A stretch of 64,000 bases of DNA from Siphonodentalium dalli (lineage: Eukaryota > Mollusca > Scaphopoda > Gadilida > Siphonodentaliidae): the NCBI GenBank assembly GCA_032622095.1, contig CP136068.1:137585989-137649988 (forward strand), given 5' to 3'. The translations under genes were made by a program, and so were the position numbers. Shown here piece after piece: positions 36,735-49,049 of this stretch; the first letter of the stretch is position 1, and each line of letters starts with the position of its first letter. A model generated the notes under the pieces. The model ran no database searches and had not been told where the DNA came from. It saw only the letters and a list, made by a program, of their open reading frames with translations.

Positions 36735-36870
36735 TTTGTCACAATCATTGTATCTTCCTGTAACATGTTTTATATAGTTTCCGTGGTATAAAATAATAAA
36801 TATGAACCGAAGACACCTGTCCGGGAACGCATCTATCAATCAATATTGATTTTATATTGATTGTTTCTGG
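36735..36870. repeat. Solo arm of TTAA element family H
   Basis: Contains ACATGTTTTATATAGTTTCC, GAACCGAAGACACCTGTCCG and ATCAATATTGATTTTATATT, matching the left arm at 20570-20690. Confidence 0.65.
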
Positions 36871-37747
36871 TACATGTATAATACAATAATACACACAACA
36901 GTTCTGCGAGCGCTATTTTGATAGATACTTCAGGCGATATCGCGGAAACATTTGGAGCATAGCAAGAGGGATAACTGTATTTTGTTAGCACTCTCCTTCA
37001 AGGCAGAATGTCATTTCGATTTAGATATTTGCTCTGCTACGTCAGGAATAGACCACTGTATTATGCCTTTATAGACCGATAATATATCCACGCTTTAGTT
37101 TTTGTGTTTTATTTATAGAAAATGTATTTTTAGTTTTGAATCTGGTTTTATTAAAATGATGTTGTTGTAATTGTCACCCGTAAGAGGTACACCATCTTTA
37201 AAGGATTACTATCCTCATGAAACAACAAAGTTCTATCGGAAAGCCACCCCTATTGTGATCACAAGTCCCATAAAAATCGCGTAATAAATAAGCCGAGAAA
37301 TAAATAAATAATACCACCACCGGTTGTCGGCTATCTCCGTCGCAAAACCTCGCATGACGTCAAGCGAGGTAAACTAATTAAAAACAGGGAATCGGAGTCG
37401 GAGTTAATTATGTCTACCTATATGGCGATGGAAAATCCGGAATCGCGTGAGTGTAATGGAATTACTGCGGGGCATATCAATAGCATTGTGTACACATGGT
37501 GAATTGTCATCTTGCGGTGAGTTATCTTCACTTGTGATTTTATTAAGTACTGTTTGGAAAGTTACGGTATTGTTTTTGACAAAAAATATAGTGGGCCGAT
37601 TGAGCTGGGTAGATAACACTTTCGTGTAAAGCTTATAAAAACACGAGCCGGCATGTGAACTTTATTCGGGTGCGTGTTCGCGATGTTGTTTAATTTTCCA
37701 TATATATGCCCCGAGTGTCCCGTATTTACAATCATTCATTCGTGACA

Positions 37748-37908
37748 ATGCCATATAAATGCAGTGTTTTCGGCTGTGGCCGGTCTAGTGACTCTCAGTT
37801 AGGTATATTATGTATTCATTTCCAAACGATGTTCGTTTACGTGACATTTGGCGGGATTTCTGTGAGAAACCCGTTGCGCAAAATCAGAAACCGATCACAT
37901 ATACCAAA
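37748..37908 (+). pseudogene. THAP zinc-finger domain fragment, frameshifted
   Basis: The frame from ATG 37748 reads MPYKCSVFGCGRSSDSQLG, the N-terminus of a THAP domain with its first cysteine pair (C-x4-C). After a frameshift near 37805-37816, the +1 frame continues YSFPNDVRLRDIWRDFCEK then PVAQNQKPITYTK, matching the THAP pattern (F-P-x-D...W) up to a stop at 37909. The second zinc pair (C-x2-H) is lost. THAP domains occur in P-element-type transposases and in host DNA-binding proteins derived from them. Which of these this was cannot be told. Confidence 0.6.
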
Positions 37909-39050
37909 TAAAGAGCGTTTAATGTGACGAGTCAGTCATGGTTACGAATACATACAATTGAAGTTAAAGTGGGGAGTATGTTGATGAAGAATTCACGATG
38001 ACAACTATTCTCAGTCGAGTCCCCATTTCCTTCACCGTGTTCAATAAAAAGCGTTCCATATTAAGAGTTTTCCTAATATGGTACGAATAAAAAGAGTTTA
38101 ATAAAGCGGAAATTGCTATAACTTGGAAGGATATATAAAGCATGTATATCAGAAGGTCATATTGACCTGTATTGTTATAATCGTAAACCACTAGAACAAC
38201 TGTTCTAAGTCGATTCCCTTTACCTTGACACAATAAAGAGCGTTCACTATTACTATATATTGCGAATAAAGAGCGCTTGTATATGTGATTACATATTAAA
38301 CCGGATTATTATCATTCCTTCAAAAAGTGTTATATATGATTGGATGTTTAAACGAACCACGGCGAATGTTTATATATTTTATAACCCTATTGTTATGCGT
38401 AATTGACACATAAAGTTCGATTTATGACCGTGATATTAAATAGACCGCATCGCTAGAGTGCTAATTTTATAGGCCAATAACCATGCATAGAAGCAGTGAA
38501 TTTCCATCAGTGACAGTCGGCAAGATTGTTTTGGGGTGGGGGAAGCAATATTCCGAAATATATATAAACACCATATTGCCCTAATATATACATGATTCAT
38601 AACCAAGGAAAAATGAACTTATCATATCATATATTGGTAATGAATGACTTGATTATAATTGATTAAATTCGACAGCAATAAACCAATTTGTTTTGTTTTA
38701 CTGCGTTACGATAAATTAAAACGAAACGCTCTTTATTGACACACGACTAATGGCATCTGGAAATTGGAATGTTTACGAGATGATAATTGCCTAATAACCG
38801 TGCAAGGCTTCGCGTATATATGCAATCTTGATATGAATACATAATATAACTTGGACTATTCCGGTAACGAAAACAAATATATAAACACGAGCACGTGTTT
38901 ATATAGATAAATGCGCGCAAAACTGAATAATATACGGGCATGACTTTATAGTAACAACCCATCGCGATACATATAATAACACGATAAGGACATTTAATTA
39001 CGAGAAAGGTGATGTTTTCGGCGAAGTTTGGCATTCACAGTGTGACAATC
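37909..39050. repeat. Scattered AATAAAGAGCG motifs, otherwise non-coding
   Basis: AAATAAAGAGCGTTTAA at about 37906, CAATAAAAAGCGTTCC at 38042, CAATAAAGAGCGTTCAC at 38230, GAATAAAGAGCGCTTG at 38262 and the inverted AAACGCTCTTTATTG at about 38724. The same motif is doubled inside each family G element. These may be remains of tandem ~50-60-bp units (TTTCCTGATATGG ... AATAAAGAGCG). Confidence 0.55.
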
Positions 39051-39119
39051 TTCAAAGGCCGCGATGGACTACATGCAAACTTAAAATACCGCCGTCGCGT
39101 AACTATGCGTTGTCAATGA

Positions 39120-39205
39120 GTTACCACGTGATCGATCATGTGCTATGCTTATGTTTACATGTGACAATCACGTGATCGGGCCGATGATCACGTGACTTCG
39201 TCTAC
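39120..39205. promoter_or_regulatory. Cluster of CACGTG boxes in inverted arrangement
   Basis: CACGTGATCGATCATGTG at about 39125, and TCACGTGATCGGGCC followed by GATGATCACGTGAC at 39168-39199. CACGTG is the E-box core bound by bHLH factors. No promoter or transcript is visible nearby, so a regulatory role is inference. Confidence 0.3.
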
Positions 39206-42200
39206 AACAAAATCTTCGGCTAACTTCGGAATTTTTATAAATCGTTATAAAAATAACGATTGGCGGCCGAATATTAGATGATATGCGCCCAATGGACATT
39301 ATATATATATATTATCGGTATATTGAAAGAAAATATTATTGTTTTTTCAGGACCGTATTCCTTTAAGATCGCACGGAAATTTATGTCGTCAAACATTAAA
39401 CAACCTTTTATGATAATAAGTGAGGTTGGAGGATGCTGGATGTGCGCCACTGAGAAAAAGACGTCGATCGGTCGCAATTTTCTCACACCGTAGATGGGTT
39501 TAATAAACAATTAAGTTCCCGACCTGCTACCGATGGAGATTGTCAGTATGCTAATTCTGATACTCACACTAGTTTTCTACAATTTAAATTGGGGATGGTC
39601 CGAATGAAAATACTGTCGTGCTATATAATGGTCGGGATAATGATCAATTGACAGCTTTCCAAGGAAGTATATGACACCACGCATAAATGCTAAACTTATC
39701 AAACAAGTATATATTTTTTTTAATTTGGTAAATCAGTGTTAGTAAATTTACAACGATTAACCCTGATTTCAAAAAGAAGATTTGAGAAAAATCATTTTGA
39801 AACACCAGGAAATTATGTAAAACATGCATCTGACCCTCAAGCTAATATCTTTGACTGAAAAGTGCATGCATTTTTCTGGCAGTTTTTGCCCCCCTCCCCC
39901 CCTTGCTCTTGATTGCTTCCGGCGCCCATGCGAATAACTTGCACTTAAGTCGGCACAGAAAATTATCTTTGGTGTCTGAAATTTATATCAATAATGACTA
40001 TGAGATTTCTTGACAGAACGCACGGACTAGAATAGATTTAGATTACAAGGTGCGATAACTCGTACACGCGTACCACAGAATATACCCATCCTATATAGAT
40101 GTACTTGATGGAATCTTAGTTGAGGCTCCTGTCTACCAGAACCAAAGACTGCAGAAAGTGTGTCTCAATGATAAACTTAGAATGCTTTTTAAATATTAAA
40201 GAAAGATTCCGATCGTTGGAAATGGGTGATGATGAGGCTTCTCGCTATGTGCATGTGATAAACATTGAGATACATAATATTGATATACCTACGTACCCGC
40301 AGTACACCTGGCTTCAGGCATGCGTGTGGTAAGATCAGAAGTATATATGCAGCAATCTGTTCTGTGAGACATAACACAGATAACAAGCATCCCGCTTGCA
40401 TGGTTTCGCCTGCTGTCAGTCTCAATTTGATTTTTAATTTAAAGCGCAGTTTTAATTGGACGGGTTATTATGGTATGAGCATGGGGTTGTCAGATTCCTA
40501 TTAGGGTATTCCGTGTACATTACTTTTTGTTGTATCTCTGACTTAAGTATATATGCAGGGAAGTGGTTAAAGAGTCTTCGTTGGCTATTATAAGGGGTCC
40601 CTTTCACTGATATCAGTCTAAACACAAATATCTAAAATAGGAAAATATTCACCCTTGCATGCAACGTCTGAAACTAAAACCATAGTCAGAAATGGTAACG
40701 CCCACAAGATCATATTATTAAGCATATATATAATATAAAATATATTGGTTTCACCCTCAGAATTCCGTTAAAACAACTATAATCCTTCAAATTATTACAA
40801 CAACTATACAGCTGATCACTTAATGTTTCTCACTCACCACACCAGAAAGCCTCTAAATGCGGATAAACAACCTACTAATTTATACTAATTAAATACACCC
40901 CGATACTTCGCTGTACGACCTTTAGTCTACATTCCAACTCAGACATACTTCATCAGCAATGTTAGCTGTTATACTATGCATTGTGTTCCCGCAATAAAAT
41001 CTCCAAGAGTGTCCCAGCCATTGTTCACACCTAAATATCGAAAGCAATTAACGCGGCAATAGAATGCAACAATGAAACATCTGTGAATACATACGTCATG
41101 CACAAAGTCTAACCGGTACGCAATATATCTAGTGCATTTTAAATCACATTTTCTCCATAGCATGCTGGTATTAGTCCCAAGTTGTGCCGACCGGCAGCCA
41201 TCTTGGAATGTACTCTTTGCATTACTGCATCTTTCGTCACATATTCACAGGCCACAGCCCTCGATGGACACCAAACTGCATATGGGTGTGACCATTAGAT
41301 GGGAGAGATCAATGTTCTTCAAAATTTCGTAACAAAACACGGCCGCTAGCGGCCATCTTGAATTTCAAATCTGAATCCATCGGCACACCATGCATTCGTC
41401 ATGTGTTGGAGAAATATTTTTAAAATTGACAGGCATGTTCAGGATCACTTATAGGTAGGTGCATGTGAGCTAGCGAATTTTAACGATTTACGACCAATAG
41501 CATGGTTGACGGCAGCCATCAATGGATTTTAATCTTTGATTCATTAAATAGTTCGGCATGGCCTATAGCCAACATTTTTGATCCAAATGACCCCAAACTT
41601 CTTATGGTGCTAGGTTGGCTGAGCTCTGTAATACTTAGACATTTAAACTTTCCCCATTCCTTATCGCTCCATTGACTGTATACTTTAAATTATCCACTCT
41701 CTTGGTTTAGTTTCAGTGTCATTTGTTTGTTGTTTTTTAAATCCCAAAATGGTTGCCATGGCAACGATATGCAATTTTCTGCTTATGTATTTATGTGAGT
41801 TATGTTATGTGCACCAAGTTTGGTGTTTTACCATAATATGCACGATTTTGTCTTCTATCCGCCCACTACTATAGCTAGGCGCATGCACGATTGTGTCAAC
41901 CAGCACAATTATGCCAACGTTAAAGGTTTAATAGTTGATAAGTCGCTGCTACTCCGTATCATATTTTAAACATGGATATTGGGCCGTGCCTATATATACA
42001 TGCATGTATATGCACACGGAGACCTCCCACGATATAGTCTGAGAAACATGAAGTTGTGCGCAATTAGTTTGTTAGGAGGGACATATGTGCTCAATCTCCG
42101 GGGCTGTACAGAGATTACACGTTCTCCAAATTAGAGTTTTACTGCTGGTGGCAACTTGCTTCAAATAGACCTTATCGCACCAATTGTATAGTCCAACAAT

Positions 42201-42540
42201 ACCACGCAATGATACAAATCACGGGTTGCGCGGATTCGTGATAACGAGGGCCCGTCGAGTTGTGTTAGTGATCATTCACAGCTGCTGACAATACGTAACT
42301 ATAGGTGTCTATCTCGATAAGTGGTTACACGTCATTTCTCGTATTTAGTGTGATATTTGAACTTTGCTTTGTTTTCTTCACAACAGAAGAAAACATTGTA
42401 TGTTGAAAATAGCATCTATTTCGTTTGGCAATGTCATCGCTTTTGATGCTTGTGCTGCTCTCAGAGACGAGGCTATACGGTGTCTTTATTGGTTTGTTAG
42501 GGGGTGTCATATATAAGTAGAATTTCATATTGTGCCCCCC
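39206..42540. other. No gene seen
   Basis: Mixed AT-rich DNA with three separate GGC(G/A)GCCATCTTG segments (about 41205, 41348, 41512), which suggests copies of a diverged repeat at 41160-41800. Open frames have no recognisable domain. Confidence 0.4.
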
Positions 42541-42589
42541 CCCCCCCCGACGACCTCGGACTATAGAGATCACACAGAAACTCGAAGAT

Positions 42590-43230
42590 CCTACAACCAA
42601 GATCACAAAGAACCCTCAACGACCTCACAAAATGGTGCTCCAAAATTTAATGGCTAACTAAACTCAACGCGAAGAAGACCCAACTCACCATGTTCTCCAA
42701 AAGAAAAGAAAAAACAACCAGTACTCAACCTGCAGCTTATCGGCGAACCATTCCAGCCATCCGACCAAGCTGCTCGGAATATATAACCCTTGACAAACAA
42801 CTCACCTTCAGAGCCCACATCCAGAACACAACAACCAAACCAAAGACAAGAACCAATCTTCTAAGATGCCTACCAACTGGGGAACCAACAGCCACACTCT
42901 CGTCAACAAGACCTACATCCAACCAACTATAGAATATGGGGCAACCATCCTGACCGCAGCATCAAACTCCAACATATACAAAAAGTCCAGAACCACGCAT
43001 TTGGACCAGCACTACAACAACAGAAAGGCACACCCAACGCAGCACTATGTACATATTAGCAGCCAACAACCCATTCATCAAGACATACTCACATAAATCA
43101 AGGATGTGCACAGACACTCCTCTGGCTAGACACCAGTTATAGCCAACTGATACAAGAACTCAAACTACGAAGCGAACTACTCTCAACGAAAAAGACAAAA
43201 TGCATACTACAACTATAGACCAGAACCAAA
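42590..43230 (+). pseudogene. Jockey/CR1-like LINE reverse-transcriptase relic
   Basis: GC-richer than its flanks and coding-like across all three plus frames, as expected after several frameshifts. Recognisable segments: RTLNDLTKWCSK, KLNAKKTQLTMFSKRKEK, ITLDKQLTFRAHIQNTTTK, KTRTNLLRCLPTG, then in a shifted frame WGTNSHTLVNKTYIQPTIEYG. In order they match the end of the reverse-transcriptase domain and thumb of jockey-like elements (W-C...KLN..KT, LGI-LD-LTF--H, LLR--WG...L-K-YI-P--EYG). The region after 43000 (QNHAF, TKTTHL-like text) continues the same protein in decayed form. At least three frameshifts and two stops are present, so it is dead. A poly-C tract lies just upstream (42537-42549). 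Confidence 0.7.
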
Positions 43231-44589
43231 GATAATCAACTCAACTAACCACGCCTCCCCTCCTTACCCCCAGCCAACTTCCGTGTAAACAGCAACCGTC
43301 AACCGCACCAACACACACCCACATGACTGCATCTCAAGGCGGCTAAAATGATTGCATTTTGCCCATCTGGTTGAGGTCAACGGTGGGTGTGGCGGAAACA
43401 CAAAGAAAGTGCGAAGGGACCAGCAAACTGCCAGTACGAACATCCTAATCGGAAACGACACAACACACACGCGCGCCCCACAATTCCTAACTCGGGGATC
43501 TGCAATTTGAGCTACGCCCGTGAGTTTTAATTTTTTAACTGATCAGTACCCTAAACTTTCCAACTGAATGGTTATAGAACTGTTTAACTTAACACCATCT
43601 TTATGGTCGGATAATATCCAACTGATGGTCATATTTCAGTCTCAAATTTTACGGAATCGGCATGACAATTCTAACTGTTCAAACGTTTTGACCGAAGTTG
43701 AGGGGGTGAAGAACCCTCCAACATCGAGATCCTGGTCGACATATACCTCCCAACGTCGATCCGTGAATGCTCTTTGTGCATGAAAAACTGGTAGATCGGA
43801 TTAACCCATATAAAAAATGCACCCTGGTTAAACCATTAACCAGGGTTATATCATGGTGGAATTGTATTTCTATCCTGGTATACATAATATCCAATTTAAC
43901 CGGTTTTAAGTCATTACACCAGAGAAAATCCCGGTGTCTTCTCTATCTGACCAAATTCACCAGGGTCTGTTCACGATTTGATTCAGTCTCTTTGAAAAGC
44001 CGACGAACATCCTAACAGATGGACATCTCATTTCTACAACGACGCGGCATTCCCAACATGACGAAATAAACCGTTCCAAATATGGAGTGCATTCCTGGCG
44101 TAGTAAATGTTTGTGAGAATCGTAGTATTTAGAAATGGTTATAAATGCAACAAGATGAGAAAGAATAATCAGTCATGAATAACGTTGACTGATAAAAACT
44201 CGAAGATGATGTCTCCTAATTTGGGATGAGTAAAATGAATTATGGATATATCGCCTGTATTCAGTTTTCCAACAATAGTTGAGATTGACAATGCGTGGGA
44301 AAATTGTCAGCACATCATTGACCTCAGATCTGTGAAGTGATCTGTTATGCCATAAACCAATGAAATCGCGCGTAGTCTGTGCCACTCTCCAATGAAATGG
44401 AGGGAATCCCTTCAAAACAGAACCTAATTTGAATAGAGTTCCAGAGACATACATCCGATATAGCATTTTCGTCGGCTTTTCAAAGAGATTGGATTTGATC
44501 TAGATTTATACTTGGGTGTTTTATGCGTGAAATTTAGGTACCCGTGTTAATTATCTCAGGTAAAATATTTTTATCAACCCTGTAACTGC
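43231..44589. other. No gene or clear element seen
   Basis: Contains a short palindrome ACCCTGGTTAA-ACCATTAACCAGGGT at about 43820. Open frames overlap on opposite strands and show no domain. Confidence 0.4.
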
Positions 44590-44876
44590 TTAACCCTTTC
44601 TATACTAAATACTCATTGACGAGTATGTCCATCCATTGGGGAAATCTTCAGACAATATAAGTTAAACAAACGACAATAGATTAGGTCGTTTGTTGAACTT
44701 ATTATCTAACCAATTTTCCCACCAATGAATATGAATTATTCTGCACTTGTATTATCATTTCATCTGCCTGCCGTCTGCTTATACATACTTAACATCCCTC
44801 CACATGAATAATAGACCATTCGACTTTATACTTCTATAACTGGATGGCAGAATAAATTTAGTATAGAAAGGATTTA
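44590..44876. mobile_element. TTAA miniature element P2
   Basis: Left TTAACCCTTTCTATACTAAA, right TTTAGTATAGAAAGGATT; internal hairpin arms around AATATAAGTTAAACAAACGAC and GTCGTTTGTTGAACTTATTA (each listed in part). The best-preserved terminal inverted repeats of the P2 family. The right TTAA is mutated to TTTA. Confidence 0.85.
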
Positions 44877-46739
44877 TATATACGGTGATATTGTAAAGCC
44901 TCCGGTTTATTTACGTGCGCTGTGGATTTCCCATCTTACCAAGTCCTTGACCCCAGCAGGTAAGTATTATGTATAGCATAGGATATACAATGTAGGTATA
45001 TACGGTGCCCTATTCGAGTTGCGTCGAAAATCAGAAAACACGATAATTATGGTTCAAGGGCGAAAATTCGGTGCATTTGTTTCTGAGATCCCTTTGTGTG
45101 TAACAATATGGATAATTCCCTCTGACTTGAATGGCGTTGTTGTAACAGCGTACGTAACCACTAGTGGTCTCCGGAGGGCGATCAGTTTTGAAAGCTGCAT
45201 GATTATGTTAGCGTATAATCAAGATCTGGAGAGATACGAGAGTATCATCCAGTTTATAGGAACTCCCAGTGCCATTAGAATAATGAAATGAAGCTATTAG
45301 CTATATAGCTATTAGGGAGGCTTCGCAAAATTGCTGTTAGAGTTAACAGTATTAGTCTGGTCGTTGAGACTCGATTTTGATGTGAACCTAGAACAACTTG
45401 TTTACAAGCTGTTTTTGGTGTCATTCGACGTGGAAAAGCCTCAGGAACAACATATCCAATATCCGCAAAAATCCGCTGTGGGGAAACTTTGTTATCCACG
45501 ATGGCGTCCAACATGGTTGTCTATACTACATCAGTTCTCGAGATAAGTCATTAATGACTCATTATACGATATATAGTGGCATCAGAATTACGCTGTTATA
45601 CCAGTTTGTGTTAAATTAGAGTACGGGAGCGAGTAGAGTGACACGGATAGAAAATTATACAATCATGGCCATGAAATGGGTGTCAAAATGGCCGCAACTC
45701 CAAACCATACCACGTAGAAAGCAACATATTGGATAACCACATAAGAGTGAAATACGTATTGGCAATATACCAATATGTCGGTTGTTAAATATCTTTAAAG
45801 GTACACACATCATTAAAACAGATCAATCTAAAGGATCATCGGTCACTGCACAGCAAGTTAACCCCCAATGATTTACGTATTTAACGTTTGGGTGTTCTGC
45901 TTATCCAACATCCAACTGCCTCACAGTGCATGGTAGTTTCATTCGGCATGATGATTAAATATTGAATGCAACGCCGAAATTTAAGTGCATACTTTAGCGG
46001 TATAAATACTAGTTATATTTCCGGAATTGTCAACATTCCCGGTGATAATAAACCATACACGTATGTCGCAATGGTTATTATACTGTAAAGAAACACTCAT
46101 ATCTTCAATAGATTAGCACCGCATCTCACCAGATCAAAGAGACTGTACATCGTACATTGTATGTAAGACTAATGTTCATGCTGCTACCAACCCGGTTTCT
46201 TAGCAGACAATTTTGTTAAAATTACTTCAGTCGCAACTTTACAACTAGAATAAGCTACAACGCAATGCACACTATTAGTTTTCAGTATATTTTTGTTTTA
46301 AAATATCTTACTACTACCACCCACGTAATCGTGCTAAATATCAGGTGATCATCGTTTAAGATGTTATTTCAACGTTGAACATTCACACAATATTGTTAGT
46401 TGTGGTTATGTGTGCAGCAGACATGTGTAACATTATGGAGAAGGGGTAAACGCGGTGATGTGGTTGAGGAAAACGTAGTAAGTTTCGTGTAGATGTGGCC
46501 TTGGTGAATTCAACCAAGTATAATTTCCAGGTATAAACACAGTCTCTGTCACACATTATGTAGGCAATTTTGGTCAAGTTTGGAATTTATTGAAGACAGT
46601 CTATGGTACTCATTTGTGATTTAATAATTTAGTTCATGGTACACTATCACGCATTCTTGTGATAAAAGCGAAATATTCGTGTTTTATCAGTTGATCTGAG
46701 GCAACTATAACTACTATTTTGAGACACGGACAATAACAT
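44877..46739. other. Non-coding; dispersed repeat at 45405-45520
   Basis: 45405-45520 (TTGGTGTCATTCGACGTGG ... ATGGCGTCCAACATGG) matches 63373-63482. A consensus donor CAG|GTAAGTATT lies at 44957-44967. No protein domain recognised. Confidence 0.45.
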
Positions 46740-47845
46740 AACATAACATTTTTATTGACATAATACACCCACGCGGGGCAGTTGTCATAATACAAATAAT
46801 TTAAACACAAGTCAAGACAATTTCATATAAAATATATATATAACATGTATTTGTAATTCAACACTATATTCTCAATTATTTGCGGAAAACTGCCGAACCA
46901 TGTTGCAGATCAGATTGCATATGCTCGGGTGTTCAGCCTTCATGAGGAATATGAACTTTTCTATTTCATCAATGTTTACGAAAATTGGTTTGTGAACTCC
47001 TATTTCAGTGAAAAATCTCTTCCGCAAATGGTTATGTTTTTCACATCTCATTATAAAGTGTTCTTCCGTTTCAATTTCATTTGCTTCACATTTTTTACAT
47101 ATGCGTTTCTCGTAAGGTATTTTTGGCTGAGCGTGTCGCCCAACCTCTACCTGCAACGTATGATTGCTTACTCTAAGCTTACTGAAACACGATCTCGTAT
47201 AAAAATTAGTAATTTGGAGTAAGTATGGTTCAATTTCATATTGTTCTTTGAAACAACGACACGTTCTTAATTTATTCATACCATTTTTCTTGTTGTCATC
47301 GAATATTTCGTTTTTGAACGTTATAATATGAACGCATTTTAATTCTTCCCGGACTTTATTGAGATATTCCAGCGATAGGTTATTCTCTAAATCGCTTATT
47401 TTTGGCATGTGAAGTGCTTCTGCCAAAAACGGTGGAATTATATATTCCTCGCATATTTGAGCAGAATTCTGAAGTATCATATTCGGTTTTCTTTCAGACA
47501 GTTTAAGCATATATATCTTACAGCATTCATTATCGCATCATGTGCTATCGGAAATCTGCCCAATTCTGCTCTTGTCGCGTGATTAGACGCCATTCTATTT
47601 AAACCCAACACTGATTTACAAAATTTAACATGTGTAATTTCACATGGAACAGATTCGAGCTTGTTAATATTAATATGCGATGCCCATATTTCGCAACCAT
47701 ATAAAACGATAGGTTTTACCAGCTTGTCAAATAGTTTACACCAAATGCTTACTGAGAAAATTTCATGTTTGCGTAAGGATGACATTAAACTATACATTGC
47801 TTTTAACCCTTCAATGTGGCACTTTTCATTCCAAACGCGTTATAT
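46740..47845 (-). pseudogene. LINE ORF2 C-terminal half, 5'-truncated and frameshifted
   Basis: On the minus strand a frame begins after a stop near 47845 and reads NEKCHIEGLKAMYSLMSSLR then KLFDKLVKPIVLYGCEIWA, the end of a LINE reverse transcriptase (K-FD-LV-PI--YG-E-W). After a frameshift near 47480-47510, a 212-residue frame continues to 46872. It includes KLRVSNHTLQVEVGRH and the zinc motif ICKKCEAN-x-IETEEHFIMRC, the Cys-His end typical of these proteins. The stop is followed by about 130 bp of 3' UTR ending in an (ATGTT)-type tail (46752-46736), a common 3' end for CR1/L2-like LINEs. The endonuclease and most of the polymerase are missing. Confidence 0.8.
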
Positions 47846-48176
47846 ATAAAGAGCATAGTTCGGAACACAGAAAAAATTGTGTGGAACATGATGTAGATCT
47901 TCAAATTTAAAAACTTCATTCAGGTACACTAACAGTTATTTGATGTCTCCAGTTTGCATCCGTACCATAGAAATCGAGTTTTTGTATCCAACTTATCCGA
48001 TTTCTGTTCATCCTCGCCTATCATGGGGAACCCCTCCGGGCGTGAATGGGATCTTCTATTCTTAATGACGTCATCCGTGCGAACACGAGGCCATGAACAT
48101 GGAAGTTGATGAGTGTGATGTTTTTGCATGTGACTTTATGTGCTTTTAATTTTATACAATACAGTGTATGTCTCAG

Positions 48177-48283
48177 CACAGGAGCTTGGAATTTGGTCAA
48201 ACCCCCTCTTTTATTGGCAGATGGTCCCGGGTGGTGGTTCTGCCAATAAAAGAGGGGTTTTGACCAAATTCCAAGCTCCTGTG
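48177..48283. mobile_element. 107-bp foldback element with GTCTCAG target duplication
   Basis: Arms CACAGGAGCTTGGAATTTGG ... and its complement CCAAATTCCAAGCTCCTGTG, each about 44 bp, around a loop of about 19 bp. GTCTCAG stands at 48170-48176 and 48284-48290. Same size class as 433-539 but unrelated in sequence. Confidence 0.85.
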
Positions 48284-48398
48284 GTCTCAGGTTCAAAGGT
48301 GTTGGAACGGGAATGGATGTTACGAAAGTATGTCTGGGGGGGGGGGGCAGCGTTCCCAAATACTAGAAATAACACAGCGACGAGGGTTCCTACTATAT

Positions 48399-48494
48399 GC
48401 AGCAAGTCCCTGGATATGCAGCAAGTCCCCGGTAAACGCAGCAAGTCCCTGGTAGATGCAGCAAGTCCCTCACACCTAGGGTGGATTAGTGGAG
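48399..48494. repeat. Left MULE terminal repeat: four tandem GCAGCAAGTCCC boxes
   Basis: Boxes at about 48399, 48418, 48438 and 48458, spaced 19-20 bp (TGGATAT, CGGTAAAC, TGGTAGAT, TCACACC spacers). Likely transposase-binding sites, by analogy with subterminal repeats in other DNA transposons. Confidence 0.8.
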
Positions 48495-49049
48495 TTGTTG
48501 ATGAGTTTAATCAGTGTTTTATTATCCATTTGATTTATGATCTGTGGCAGTTGATTAGAATTGATTGGAAATCTTTATCCCTTTATAATTATTTAAGATG
48601 TGTATTTGTAGATTTTTATATATAAAATAAAATAGTTTTTCTAAGTTTTATTAAGTTGCTATTTCTTTTATTCTACTTACTATTTAATATAATTTAATTA
48701 ATATGATTTATATTTTTTTTAAATATTCCTGTTTTCACTGCGTAAATCACTGAACAGGTGTTTGTTTTTGTAGGACAAAGGAACTTTCTTGGAGTTTCTC
48801 CTTTGAAGCTCAAATCATAGATTTCCTATCTTCCACGGAATAACTTTTATCCAATATTCCGATTGGAAAGAAGGAGAATGTTGCTTTTAAGGTAGATAAT
48901 TCTGACAATGTGGATAGGAATATTCGTGGATTGAAAAGTTCGTGGTGGGATGACTGTGGTGCCTGTGAGTCGAAATATTCGAGTCAGACCTCTTTCTTCA
49001 TTCGTGAAACTTTGAAAGCATGACAGAAGTTGTTAGAAATGGCGGCAAG

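Noticed and set aside
45019-45291. 90-residue frame after a splice-donor-like site
   Set aside because: Starts after the donor, shows no family resemblance and no acceptor; not called as an exon.
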